The notes under the pieces: generated by a model | Seen by the model: only the letters and a program-made list of their open reading frames with translations | What the model was told of the DNA's origin: nothing | Databases searched by the model: none | Source of the DNA: an uncultured Aquimarina sp. | GTDB lineage: Bacteria; Bacteroidota; Bacteroidia; Flavobacteriales; Flavobacteriaceae | Assembly: GCA_947500505.1 (NCBI GenBank) | Contig: CANMSL010000008.1 | Span: 124,001 to 188,000, forward strand | Direction of reading: 5' to 3' | DNA length: 64,000 nt | Part shown: in pieces, positions 54,911 through 64,000 of the stretch | Numbering within the stretch: the first letter of the stretch is position 1 | Layout of the letters: each line of letters begins with the position of its first letter | Program-made: the position numbers and the translations under genes

Positions 54911-55627
54911 ATGGATTTAACTATTTGGTTGGCACAAAAATATAGAATTTAGGATGGTTTTTGGTTCAAATTATAATTTGAACCAAAATTGTCGTTTATA
55001 AAATCCATTCTTAAGCCAACTATCTCGGAGCAAGCCCACGAGGTATCCAGCGGAAATACAATCTTAACATTTCGGAGTAAACCTCGGAGAATTAAACTCA
55101 ACAATGTGGGTTAAAATTCATCCCTTTTTAGGTTAACTAGAATATTTGCATAAACACAAAAATTGTTCTTGATCCGCAAAAATTGATCCTTTTTGCGGTA
55201 AACAAGAACAACCACTTAAATATGAGATGGTCATTAATAACGGAACAGATTGAAATACCTAATCATTCTATTAACAATTTATTTGAATTAGAAGTATTTA
55301 TAAAAAACATTCTATATTATTAATAGCTTAATAAAGAGGTAGTACTTTTTTAAATTAGCAAAAAATTAAAAATAAAATACTCATAAAATAAAAGTGCATT
55401 AACGAAGCTTGAAAAACTTACTTGACATACTGAGTTCTATTTTTTTAAAAAAATAAACTCTGATAATTATAGTTTTAAGTTAGCTCCAAGCATTTCAGAA
55501 TTCCAACTTTTCTTCATAAAATTTAGAAGAAATAAACAACTATTTTGAAATGCAGAAAGAGCTTTTGAATGGAGGGGTGTTTTTAATTAGTCACTGCCAT
55601 TTAAAAAAAATTTTACAAAGCGTTTAC
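54911..55627. other. Long non-coding region between the T9SS gene and the coiled-coil operon
   Basis: 717 nt. Two structures: a degenerate palindrome-rich stretch near 55023-55095 (CTCGGAGCAAGC..., CCTCGGAG) of the flavobacterial dispersed-repeat type, and an imperfect inverted repeat, TTGTTCTTG (55163-55171) with CCGCAAAAA against TTTTTGCGG (55190-55198) with CAAGAACAA (55203-55211). A 75-codon frame overlapping the 3' end of the operon is not credible. Confidence 0.4.
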
Positions 55628-56581
55628 TTATTTTTCAGGTTTCGATTGAGTAATGTTCCATTCATGAAAAAAATAGGTGAATTTCTCACCATACAAGGAT
55701 GCATATTCTATCATGATCCCTACATCATTAAACCAATTCTTCATGCGTTTAGAATTGTCTATATCTCCAGGTGAAAAATATAAAAGGTGTAATGATTTAT
55801 CAGGAAATAAGTCATACTCTGAATCAATCTCTTCATTAAAAACAATTAGATTGAAATTTCCAAAAAACTGCTTCTCATTTTTACCAAATTGACGTACCAT
55901 TTCCCGGAGTTGTTCATACTTTACCTCTTTGTAATAAAAAGAAACACTTTTTATCTTAGCAGGTCCTAAACCACCATTTGTAATATATAATCCAGGCTTC
56001 TCGCCATCTACCACTACATCGCAATTCAACGAAGGTTTTACGGAGATTTTTTGATTTAACGATGTTTGGCTCATTTGCAAGCGAGAAAGTTCTTCCTGTC
56101 TTGAAAACATTTTGTTTTGCTCCTCTATTTGTTGGACTTGTTTTTCAAACAAAGTAGTTTGATGGGAGAAGTATTCATTCTGTAAATCCATCTTTTCGTT
56201 TTGTTTTTTAAAAAGATCTGTCTGTTCATGTATACGTTCATTCTGATAGCTAAACAACTCATTCTGAGATTTTATTAGCCTATTTTGTTGCCATAACAGT
56301 AGTACGGGGATCATGGAGATCATCAATCCTATCATTCCTATCCTGGTAAACCTAAAGAAGATCGATACTGCTACATCAGATAGTGTATCTGCAGCAAGGT
56401 TTCTTTCCCGGATTTCAGTAATCATTTTTTTTAAGGAAGATTTTAGTCCCGAACCAAGAATCATACTTGTTCCCAAAATTCTAATCCAGTTCTTACCGAA
56501 AACAATCTTCAGAATCACATAACTGATGATCAGAACCCAGAAAACGATTCCCGAATAAAATATAAATTTGTTTAACTCCAT
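55628..56581 (-). CDS. Membrane-anchored coiled-coil protein
   Basis: 317 residues. Two N-terminal transmembrane helices (FIFYSGIVFWVLIISYVILKIV; about 90-110 GLMISMIPVLLLW), then a glutamine-rich coiled coil (about 115-195) with repeated E-Q/K-x-x-x-F-x-x-Q-x-x (RIHEQTDLFKKQNEK, QIEEQNKMFSRQEEL), and a C-terminal folded part (VKPSLNCDVVVDGEKPGLYITNGGLGPAKIKSVSFYY) with a beta-sandwich look. Third gene of a minus-strand operon with the 2OG oxygenase and the 2020-residue protein (51-nt gap to the oxygenase gene). Function unknown; it could tether the system to the membrane. Confidence 0.65.
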   Translation of the reverse strand: MELNKFIFYSGIVFWVLIISYVILKIVFGKNWIRILGTSMILGSGLKSSLKKMITEIRERNLAADTLSDVAVSIFFRFTRIGMIGLMISMIPVLLLWQQNRLIKSQNELFSYQNERIHEQTDLFKKQNEKMDLQNEYFSHQTTLFEKQVQQIEEQNKMFSRQEELSRLQMSQTSLNQKISVKPSLNCDVVVDGEKPGLYITNGGLGPAKIKSVSFYYKEVKYEQLREMVRQFGKNEKQFFGNFNLIVFNEEIDSEYDLFPDKSLHLLYFSPGDIDNSKRMKNWFNDVGIMIEYASLYGEKFTYFFHEWNITQSKPEK

Positions 56582-56632
56582 AAATACTTTTATGACTTCT
56601 ATAAAATTTTGGAAATAAAAAATTACGCCTTA

Positions 56633-57283
56633 TTAACCATAGAGAACTAAATCTCTCTCGAATTCGCTCGCTTCTTTCTTTACATCACTAAACCTAAAGT
56701 ATATAATAGCTATCCACTTTTCTTTTTCGGTAAATTCTGATTTGTGCTTGATTGTATTTATTGTATATCCATCATTATCTAAATTGGTATGAATAGTCAA
56801 TTTTCCTGATTTTGGACGAATTCTTAGGATTTCTGTTTTATTTTCTTCCTCGCGATATACCGTATGACCCGAATCGACTAAGTCATTTAGATAAAGTATC
56901 CCATTGGCAAAAGCATCTCTTGATGTATCATAATGCCAAATGGTCTCCGCATTAAGATATTTTCTGATTTTTAGGTCAATGTTAAATTTTTGAATTCCTA
57001 AAGTTTTAGAAATTTTCTCATACAACATATCTCTAACCGCTCCTTTGATGTAAAAATGTGTAATTCCATTTGTTTTATTATGTATTTTATAAATAGCATT
57101 TATAAGATTATCATCAATTTTTAGCTCTCTTTTTTCAGGAAATGCTTCTCTTTTTTCACAAAGTGCTACGATCTTATTACAGATATCTGCTGACACAACA
57201 TTTTCAAAGATCCTGTTTTCAAAACCTCCATATAAGGGTTCTTTTTTGAAGATTTGGGCCACGCTTTTATTTGTAACAAACAT
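56633..57283 (-). CDS. 2-oxoglutarate/Fe(II)-dependent oxygenase
   Basis: 216 residues of the prolyl-4-hydroxylase-like double-stranded beta-helix fold. Iron ligands His117 and Asp119 are seen in IWHYDTSRDAFANGILYLND, the distal His180 in INTIKHKSEF. The 2OG-binding basic residue expected about ten residues after the distal His is a Lys (KEKWIAIIYFRF) rather than the usual Arg. Reaction: hydroxylation of a protein or small molecule with O2 and 2-oxoglutarate. The gene starts 14 nt after the giant peptidase-domain gene, so it may act on that protein. Confidence 0.82.
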   Translation of the reverse strand: MFVTNKSVAQIFKKEPLYGGFENRIFENVVSADICNKIVALCEKREAFPEKRELKIDDNLINAIYKIHNKTNGITHFYIKGAVRDMLYEKISKTLGIQKFNIDLKIRKYLNAETIWHYDTSRDAFANGILYLNDLVDSGHTVYREEENKTEILRIRPKSGKLTIHTNLDNDGYTINTIKHKSEFTEKEKWIAIIYFRFSDVKKEASEFERDLVLYG

Positions 57284-57297
57284 CTATTAACACAAAT

Positions 57298-60200
57298 TTA
57301 AATATAACGTCCTATAATACTAACCTGACTGATTATTACTTTTTCATAATTATTAGCTCCCCGGATTATTCCAGGGGTGTTTGGATCTATGGAATAATAA
57401 TTGGTTTGCCCTATTCTGGTCAACTTATTTCGTAAGTCTTGAGGCATGTTTTGTAAAGAAATATCATTTAGATCATCAGCCAGTACCAATTTACCACTGT
57501 CCTTTAATGGTCTTAATTTGTAACCTACTTTATTGGATTGATGTAGAGTATTACCGCCAACAAGTCGGACAAAATTCACACCTTCTATTTCAATAATTTC
57601 CATAACAATATCAACGTGACTAAATCCGCTGGTAGGGGTTAAATTGCCATTGCTATCAATACTGTACGAGTCACCTTCACGTCCGTTTAGTACAAAGTCA
57701 CCAACCTGAAGAGATTCGATGTTAGGATCAAACAAAGTAAATGTGTTATTTTGTATTTGCATCGTTTGGGTAATATATCTAATGTGATTGCCCGCTGCCT
57801 TAAATATTCCAAGATTTTCTAAACAGTTTTTAGCATGTTTTAATAAAGTTCTTTTTGTATGGTCGTTTAAAGAGTCGTATTCAGAAAGGTGATATCCATT
57901 ATAAGTTGCAGAATCCGGGAAATTGTTTACAACAGCATGTAAGTATCCCCTTAAGAATAGATATGATATAAATGCAGCACTCCAAGCTATCCCATTATTT
58001 GTATAATTTTCAGCTCCCGATAAAGTTTGAAAAGGATACCAATATTCTTTTACTTTTAGTTTTCCTTGAATGTTATTTTCTACTAAGCTATTGCTCCACC
58101 AAGTATCAAATTCATCATTCCCAACCTGAATAGCATAATCTAAAACTAAATCTATGGGTATATTCCAATGATTATTAGATGGTATTTGTTGTCCTTCCCC
58201 CACCTGAATCCGGTCTCTAAAATGTACAATTTGGATAAATAAATTCGCTGGATTGTCTGTTACCATTTGCTCGAACTGATTAATGAATTCTCTAAAAGTT
58301 TCCCTTTCTGGCTCCATCAAACTGTTTTCGGGATTATAAAATGAAAAATATACGCGATCCGGATCATCTATATCAGTACCTTCTATTTTAAACAATACCC
58401 GTGCATGAGGAGAGAATGCACTATCAGAGCTTGCATCAGTTGTAATCCATAAAGGTCCATAATTTCTTATCCAATCTACATAAGATGATGCAGGATAGTT
58501 GGCCGGCTCCTCCCCTTCCATATGCATTGCATTGATAAACTCTTCTTTCTGAGATGACAATAAGCCTACATCTCTATCAAAAATATCTACATAGAAACTT
58601 TCATCAGGAGGGATAAGATTATTACCTATCTCGGTGAGGGTTTGTTCCTCAGTAAACCTCCTATTATTTTTCCAATTCATCATCATGGTTGCGGTAGTCG
58701 CCCAACAACTCATGGAGGATGGTTGACGCATTGGTATGATTGGAGGTTGGACTTCTGCAAAGACGTTTGTACCTCCCTCTCTTTCACTTATATTTACAGA
58801 TTCAGTATTCCCATCAGTATCTGTTCGTTCCGCTTGGACCGCTTGCCCTTGATTTACAGCCTCAATAGCAGCTTCTGTAAGTGATGGTCTTTGATTTTCT
58901 CTTTCTGTTTGGGCCTGTTCGCGAGTGCTTTCTCCTCCATTGATTTGTTGCTGCAGATGATCCCTTACTAAATCATTATATTGTTCGTCAGTAATAGCAC
59001 CGTTTTCTTTGGCTCTTTCTGCTTGACGCATAAAATCATCAGAATTATCTGTATTGTGTTTTTGCATTGCAATATCCTTCGCCATTTCTGCATACTTTTG
59101 GGCTGCTTGAGTATTGGCCTTAAATGTTTCTATCACATTCCTTTGGTTTCCTGCCAAACCAGTGATATCATTAAACGTACCAGGTCTAGTAAGTGCATCA
59201 CTTAATCCTGCTAATCCAGCTGCTGGTGCCGGAGCATCGGGTGCATTCTGGATGTTGACTAGAGGTTGTGCAAAATCTCGATAATTGGGTTGGTAATTGG
59301 TCACTGTTGGTGTTGGAGTAACTACTTGAGCGATAGAAGTTGGTTCGTCTGTTCTGAATTTATCCCAATCCTGAGATGAATTTTCTTTAACCATCTCACA
59401 GGCATCACAACTGCCTTGCACAGCTTCCATAAACACTCCACGCGTGGGCACACTAACCCGATAGGGTTGTGATGGGGTTAAGGGTTTATAATGATCCAAC
59501 AATGGGATTTCCTGTACTACATTATCACCTATTTCCTGCAATATGAAATCTCTACCTACTCTATAACCGTCTGAAACAGGAAAAACTAATGAATTTCCCG
59601 CAATAGAAATGAGCTCATTTTTTATAACAGAAGCTAAGCTACGGGGCGGATTCTCTTTACCGTTGCTATCATAGGTCGGAATTTTAAAGCCATCAAGGAG
59701 CATATACCTACGATCAGGATCTAAGTTCTTCCATAATACTTTATTGTAATGCTCTAAATTGCTATTAAGATGTTCTATTAATTGCTCCGACACATAAATA
59801 TCTTCTTTTTTAGGATTTCTTTTCTCCCGGTTATTCAATGGCGTCTGAATATCATATACTCCGTCTAACAAATCGTTACCCAAATATCTACTTATCAAGA
59901 CATCATTGCTAAATTTGGTTGCATAATTCAATCGAAACCTCTCAACATTAATAGTCGTGAAATCGAAAAACTCTTCAGAACTCGCAAATATAGAATCATA
60001 TACTATATTTATTTGTTCGATTTGTTTTCGGGTAAGGGAGGTTAAAATATTCGGGCTAATATTGAATCGTATAACTCGTTCGCCTCCTCTGTATTTTTTT
60101 GTTTTGGTAAGATCAAAAGTCCCAAAAGGTTCAAATCTAATTTTTGTCTGATCAATAAGACTTTCTACTAATAAATCGGCAATATGCTCATTAAAAATCT

Positions 60201-63200
60201 GATCCCAGTCCGCAATCAAATTCCCATTAAAGTATTGGAACAATTCTCTAAGATTCATATCCAATATTTTTGCATATGCCGTCCAAAGTTTTTTCTCTTT
60301 TCTCATCCCCATAAAGAAATCCATTGGAGTTTCCACTCCATCTATTGTCAAATAGAAAGGTTCTTCAACAGACTCGAAGTTGACACGAATACTTTGCGCG
60401 GGGGGAACAACTGCAAAATTTGCATCAAGTGTCATGTACATATCAAAAATTTCCCCTTTTGTAATTACAACATCGTTACGTTTTACACTTGGGCCTTTTG
60501 CCGCACAAGGGGCAACTGAGCCAATAATAGAGTCCTTGATTGAATTTCTAATTGTCTCACCTACGTTAACGTCACCTCCCGTTCTAATAATGGGAAAAGA
60601 TAAAATTCTATCAAATCTTGTTTTAGGTCTTGGAATATTTATTCGGAAATCTATGTAACCAGATATCTCTGTTAATTGCTCATCCGCATAAGTGTCCTCA
60701 GGGAACTCCACACGCTTGTAATCTGTTTTTATTCGTTCTATCGCATCAAACCCTTTTAAAAGTGGATGTCCTCTTCTTCGACGAAAGTATGATCTGGGTG
60801 ATAAATAGGTATTTGAGACTACCGGAAGAAGGTTTTGCGCTAATACATCTTTCCATTTACTAATGTTTTCTGCCGTAAAATTGGTCATAATTAAGGGTAC
60901 AAAAACGCATTCTTCTACACTAGCCAGTTCCTGATAAATCGCATAATGCCGCAATACTTCAAAATACATCATGGTTAACGAGTGGCAGTGATTATGGTTG
61001 GATATAACCTCGGTAGTAACTCCATATTGTTGTCCTTCTGTAACTGTGGTAACAACAGACGCGTTCAATTGTCGATAACTTTCTGCATTTTGCATCAACG
61101 TTTGTCGCAATCGTTCATCAAAGAATTGAGAAATATTTCTGGATCCAGTTTGTGAAGCGGATGATCTGGATCTGGAGTACCCCCCTGCAACTCCCAAAGA
61201 GCCACCTATGGCTCCAAAAGAACCTCCAAGTCCTAAACCTCCCGAAACTCCTGCTGTCGTAGCAGAACTTCTACCACTTATAGATTCATTAATTCCGCCA
61301 CTTAATTGATCTGTAACAAAGCGATCGCTTATCAATTCTGCTGCCAGTTCTTCACTTTGTGATAAAATTTGAGATTCTGCTCCTTGCAAAGAATGTGAAG
61401 ATTCAAAAACCACAATTTGTTTTTTCTGACCGGGAGCCAATGGAAGTGAATACACTAGGTCTCCCAAAGAATATCCATCCGCTTTATAAACAGTTTTGTA
61501 ATGTAAAATATGACCTGTTGCCACCGTTACTGCCTGATAAAATGATAAATCGCTATCAGCTTTTGGAGCATCTTGCCATCGAATTGGATTATCAATACCT
61601 ATAAAATCTCTTTCTAAAGTTTCACCACCTCCTTTTAGATTGAAAGATATTTTAGTATTACCATTTTCTTCAGCCTCAATTCTTTCCAGAGTATAACTGG
61701 CTACTTCAGGGTCTGAAGTTCTTACAATAGCATGAAAATTATATTCCCGCAATGTACGGTTAGGAGTAGAAAGATTAAGGCAAGCTCCTCCCATATCCTG
61801 AGTATACTCTTCTGATTCGATTAAATCAGACTGATCCGGCAGACGTTTTGCCTTATTTGGGGTACCACATTCACAATCTTTGTCTTTTTCTTCTTGTACT
61901 GCTATATCATTATTAATTAAGATGTAAATAAAATCATCTGAAATAGTTTCATTTTTGGATGATTTTTTAACTATCTCCATGCTTACCGGGCTTTCTGGCA
62001 TTAGACTAACCACTACCTGAGCCTGGGAGTATTCTCCATAAGGATAATTCATAAAAAAGTTTCCTGATTTATCCGTAGTAGTAGCTCCAACAATCATCCA
62101 AGCTGAATCACCTATATTTTTCTTTGCCTGAACCACTACCGTGAGCTTATTCAGATCATAGGCATTACCCATTTGCACTACCTTACCTCTTAGCCTTTTG
62201 GTATTCTGAGTAACATTAGCAGTATTTAAATTAGTATCATCTGGCGAATATTTTTGAATTGACACATCTAATCTTTGAAGTTTTCTATCTAAGGGTAGAT
62301 ATTCTTCACTCCATAAAATAGCTCCATCATAGCCTCTAACTCTGATTTTAATCATCCCTTCAACATTACTAGTCATTATTGGCTCTTCAAAAGCAAATTT
62401 AACCTTTCGACCATCACTAGTTTTTTTCGCTTTTTTCCAGTCAAATACCTTTGAGACCACGTTATCTCCACGAGTGGTATATTCTATAATCAAATCATAA
62501 TAATCAAAATTGGTAGTTTCTTGATCATCTGTTTCTATACTAAATGTTCCTCTTATATCAGCTAACTTCACTTCCGGAATCAAAATCGGAAAATCAAATA
62601 GCGAATTAAAATCCGCTTTAACAATATCAATTATTCTATTCTCTTTGTTTACATCAAGCTCTAGTGTGTTAAGAAAAGACCTTAACCAGTGCATTCTAAA
62701 ATCACTGATTTTTGACAATAATTTAGGGGTAGTGCTAGAAAGATCAACTAAACCCTGAATTATTTCCAATAGACTGTTAAACCAAAACTTATTGGAACTA
62801 ACTTCTCCTCTAATTCTATTAAATATTGAATCAAAGACCTCCTTATTCATCAAAAAAATCTTTTTCCCCCTATCTTCAAGTAACTCTTTAGTGTTTTCAT
62901 AATTTGCATATATTGAAAAAAGTCTATTTTCTTCACGATAGTCTACAGGAGGAACAGATGGCTTTGTTTTTTCTGCAAAAAGAAATTCAAACTTTTTTTC
63001 AAATATGATGTCCTTAGCTTCATTAGTTATATTTAAATTAATTATAGATGCATATCTATCCACTTCTCCAAATTGAGGACCAACCATATGGTATCGAAAG
63101 AAATGATATATAGTTTCTGAATCTTCCCCAATTAGGTCTTTTGGAGAAATTTTAAAAACATACTTTGAATCATAAATGTTTTTCTGAAGTGAGAGCTTTT

Positions 63201-63360
63201 TAAACTCTTTGATATACCTTTCATCCTCGAAGTACCCACCTTCACCATCTGGTTGATAATTGTAACCAAAATGAGGTATAGCAAATTCTAAATTAAGAAT
63301 GTCAATAGAAGTATCTTTTACATCCCCTTGATACTTAAAAGTTTTCTGAAGAGTAGCCAT
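57298..63360 (-). CDS. Giant protein with papain/C39-like peptidase and DUF2272 domains
   Basis: 2020 residues, no signal peptide seen. The first about 1300 residues are of unknown fold, with a carboxypeptidase-regulatory-like beta segment (about 375-470), a Gly/Ser-rich loop (about 690-730; TTAGVSGGLGLGGSFGAIGG) and a CxxC motif (about 1316). A helical, Ala/Gln-rich linker (about 1405-1510) leads to a papain/C39-like peptidase: Cys1552 in SMSCWATTATMM, His1652 in SPHARV, Asn1676 in FYNPE. The C-terminal about 240 residues are DUF2272 (AWSAAFISYLFLRG; GFSHVDIVMEI; LVGGNT), a CHAP/NlpC-like fold. This looks like an effector or self-processing surface protein. It is followed by an oxygenase and a membrane coiled-coil gene. 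Confidence 0.8.
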   Translation of the reverse strand: MATLQKTFKYQGDVKDTSIDILNLEFAIPHFGYNYQPDGEGGYFEDERYIKEFKKLSLQKNIYDSKYVFKISPKDLIGEDSETIYHFFRYHMVGPQFGEVDRYASIINLNITNEAKDIIFEKKFEFLFAEKTKPSVPPVDYREENRLFSIYANYENTKELLEDRGKKIFLMNKEVFDSIFNRIRGEVSSNKFWFNSLLEIIQGLVDLSSTTPKLLSKISDFRMHWLRSFLNTLELDVNKENRIIDIVKADFNSLFDFPILIPEVKLADIRGTFSIETDDQETTNFDYYDLIIEYTTRGDNVVSKVFDWKKAKKTSDGRKVKFAFEEPIMTSNVEGMIKIRVRGYDGAILWSEEYLPLDRKLQRLDVSIQKYSPDDTNLNTANVTQNTKRLRGKVVQMGNAYDLNKLTVVVQAKKNIGDSAWMIVGATTTDKSGNFFMNYPYGEYSQAQVVVSLMPESPVSMEIVKKSSKNETISDDFIYILINNDIAVQEEKDKDCECGTPNKAKRLPDQSDLIESEEYTQDMGGACLNLSTPNRTLREYNFHAIVRTSDPEVASYTLERIEAEENGNTKISFNLKGGGETLERDFIGIDNPIRWQDAPKADSDLSFYQAVTVATGHILHYKTVYKADGYSLGDLVYSLPLAPGQKKQIVVFESSHSLQGAESQILSQSEELAAELISDRFVTDQLSGGINESISGRSSATTAGVSGGLGLGGSFGAIGGSLGVAGGYSRSRSSASQTGSRNISQFFDERLRQTLMQNAESYRQLNASVVTTVTEGQQYGVTTEVISNHNHCHSLTMMYFEVLRHYAIYQELASVEECVFVPLIMTNFTAENISKWKDVLAQNLLPVVSNTYLSPRSYFRRRRGHPLLKGFDAIERIKTDYKRVEFPEDTYADEQLTEISGYIDFRINIPRPKTRFDRILSFPIIRTGGDVNVGETIRNSIKDSIIGSVAPCAAKGPSVKRNDVVITKGEIFDMYMTLDANFAVVPPAQSIRVNFESVEEPFYLTIDGVETPMDFFMGMRKEKKLWTAYAKILDMNLRELFQYFNGNLIADWDQIFNEHIADLLVESLIDQTKIRFEPFGTFDLTKTKKYRGGERVIRFNISPNILTSLTRKQIEQINIVYDSIFASSEEFFDFTTINVERFRLNYATKFSNDVLISRYLGNDLLDGVYDIQTPLNNREKRNPKKEDIYVSEQLIEHLNSNLEHYNKVLWKNLDPDRRYMLLDGFKIPTYDSNGKENPPRSLASVIKNELISIAGNSLVFPVSDGYRVGRDFILQEIGDNVVQEIPLLDHYKPLTPSQPYRVSVPTRGVFMEAVQGSCDACEMVKENSSQDWDKFRTDEPTSIAQVVTPTPTVTNYQPNYRDFAQPLVNIQNAPDAPAPAAGLAGLSDALTRPGTFNDITGLAGNQRNVIETFKANTQAAQKYAEMAKDIAMQKHNTDNSDDFMRQAERAKENGAITDEQYNDLVRDHLQQQINGGESTREQAQTERENQRPSLTEAAIEAVNQGQAVQAERTDTDGNTESVNISEREGGTNVFAEVQPPIIPMRQPSSMSCWATTATMMMNWKNNRRFTEEQTLTEIGNNLIPPDESFYVDIFDRDVGLLSSQKEEFINAMHMEGEEPANYPASSYVDWIRNYGPLWITTDASSDSAFSPHARVLFKIEGTDIDDPDRVYFSFYNPENSLMEPERETFREFINQFEQMVTDNPANLFIQIVHFRDRIQVGEGQQIPSNNHWNIPIDLVLDYAIQVGNDEFDTWWSNSLVENNIQGKLKVKEYWYPFQTLSGAENYTNNGIAWSAAFISYLFLRGYLHAVVNNFPDSATYNGYHLSEYDSLNDHTKRTLLKHAKNCLENLGIFKAAGNHIRYITQTMQIQNNTFTLFDPNIESLQVGDFVLNGREGDSYSIDSNGNLTPTSGFSHVDIVMEIIEIEGVNFVRLVGGNTLHQSNKVGYKLRPLKDSGKLVLADDLNDISLQNMPQDLRNKLTRIGQTNYYSIDPNTPGIIRGANNYEKVIISQVSIIGRYI

Positions 63361-63390
63361 TTTTGATATGAGTTTTGAGATTTATATTTT

Positions 63391-63410
63391 ATTCAATTTT
63401 ACAATTGAAT
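63391..63410. promoter_or_regulatory. Inverted repeat near the giant gene start
   Basis: ATTCAATT / AATTGAAT with a TTAC centre: perfect arms, about 30 nt before the ATG of the giant gene. Candidate operator or leader hairpin. Confidence 0.4.
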
Positions 63411-63464
63411 TATCCTATACGCTATTTTTAAATGTAAATCATTCTTAGTATTGAGGATGAAACA

Positions 63465-63493
63465 TCTAAATGGGGGTAATTTTCTAAATGGGG
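63465..63493. promoter_or_regulatory. Pair of 11-bp direct repeats
   Basis: TCTAAATGGGG occurs at 63465-63475 and 63483-63493 (18 nt from start to start, about two helix turns). Direct repeats of this kind suit an AraC-type regulator, and such a gene ends 158 nt away. They lie about 105-133 nt before the giant gene start. Confidence 0.45.
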
Positions 63494-63650
63494 TTGATTT
63501 GTTATTATGATCTTTTCTCTCTTCTGAGAAGTTTTTGGGGAGAATAATCCGCACTCGATCAAAAACGATTAGACAAGTTTAAGAAGTATTTTGATAAAAA
63601 AATTGTAAAAAAGTGACATTTCCCTGTTTTTTTTATGCAAAAAATAAGAA

Positions 63651-64000
63651 TTACACAGAATCTCTGACGCCTCTTAGGAGAAATTTGGCAATATCTGGTT
63701 CATCACTAGCCAGGAAATCTTTTGGTGATTGTCTGATAAATTCCTGGAAAGTATGATTAAAGTGTGATTGATCAAAAAACCCAGCTTCATGTGCTATAAA
63801 GGTTAAATCTTTATTCTGCATCATTAAATCGTTTACATACTCGATTTGTCGAATTCTGCACCAATGTTTGGGAGATAAACCAACTACTTTTTTAAAATTT
63901 CTTATGAATTGTCTCTTACCAACAGAAATTTTTATCGCATCCATAAGTTCGGTAATGCTAATATTACCATTTCTTGATTCTATCAATTCAATAGCCTGAT
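63651..64000 (-). CDS. AraC-type transcription regulator, C-terminal part
   Basis: The last 116 codons (including the stop) of a regulator whose start lies beyond the right window edge; no in-frame ATG near 63986 is needed, as the frame is open to the edge. The two helix-turn-helix motifs of the AraC domain are seen (ISITELMDAIKISVGKRQFIRNFKKVVGLSPKHW; LTFIAHEAGFFDQSHFNHTFQEFIRQSPKDF). It precedes the giant-protein operon on the same strand and is the best candidate regulator for it. Confidence 0.85.
   Translation of the reverse strand, partial: QAIELIESRNGNISITELMDAIKISVGKRQFIRNFKKVVGLSPKHWCRIRQIEYVNDLMMQNKDLTFIAHEAGFFDQSHFNHTFQEFIRQSPKDFLASDEPDIAKFLLRGVRDSV

Noticed and set aside
55550..55774. 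75-codon plus-strand frame overlapping the 3' end of the coiled-coil gene
   Set aside because: It overlaps the real minus-strand gene by about 150 nt and has no domain.
57298..63360. Idea that the giant protein is a nonribosomal peptide synthetase or adhesin
   Set aside because: No adenylation, condensation or carrier motifs and no adhesin repeats or T9SS sorting domain were seen; the recognisable parts are peptidase-like.

Overview
The window looks like chromosome of a marine Flavobacteriaceae member (Bacteroidota, perhaps close to Aquimarina; the genus is a guess). The evidence is AT-rich DNA with almost no Shine-Dalgarno sequences, promoters of the Bacteroidota type (TTG, about 20 nt, TAnnTTTG), a 287-residue RpoD-type sigma factor, a hybrid two-component system with an AraC output, type IX secretion sorting domains, GIN-domain and head-propeller proteins, and double-glycine peptide leaders of the Bacteroidota kind.

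Layout. 0-17 kb is mostly ordinary chromosome: an AGCS symporter (cut by the window edge), a TrmH methyltransferase, a propeller/LytS kinase with its LytTR regulator, corA, a block of small minus-strand genes, and a polyamine operon (arginine decarboxylase, agmatinase, deoxyhypusine-synthase-like protein). Then come a universal stress protein, a GIN-domain protein, a short MscS channel and an ECF sigma factor. 17-30 kb holds isocitrate lyase with a long regulatory leader, a 1342-residue hybrid sensor beside a secreted T9SS alpha-toroid protein, and a tandem pair of 627-residue SUKH-like/TPR/leucine-rich proteins. 30-33 kb carries twin six-cysteine double-glycine-leader peptides and an AraC-BLUF blue-light regulator. 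33-40 kb looks like a stress module: an RpoD paralogue with a bS21 paralogue, a histidine-heptad lipoprotein, a second small lipoprotein, a PA2169-type four-helix protein, a Pmp3-type peptide and an RsbR-like histidine kinase, with a MITE inside.

40-53 kb is an accessory zone of single-gene enzymes (PanE-like, two alpha/beta hydrolases, cupin, GNAT, DUF1330, serine hydrolase, DinB), an ECF sigma/membrane protein pair, a LytS/LytTR pair and several decayed genes. 53-64 kb ends with a T9SS propeller protein and a minus-strand operon: a 2020-residue protein with a papain/C39-like peptidase and a DUF2272 domain at its C-terminus, a 2OG-Fe(II) oxygenase and a coiled-coil membrane protein, preceded by an AraC regulator.

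The best candidates for undescribed biology are the 57-64 kb operon, the twin peptides beside the BLUF regulator, the RpoD/bS21 paralogue pair, and the mosaic tandem SUKH-like pair. No tRNA, rRNA, CRISPR array or intact transposase was seen.
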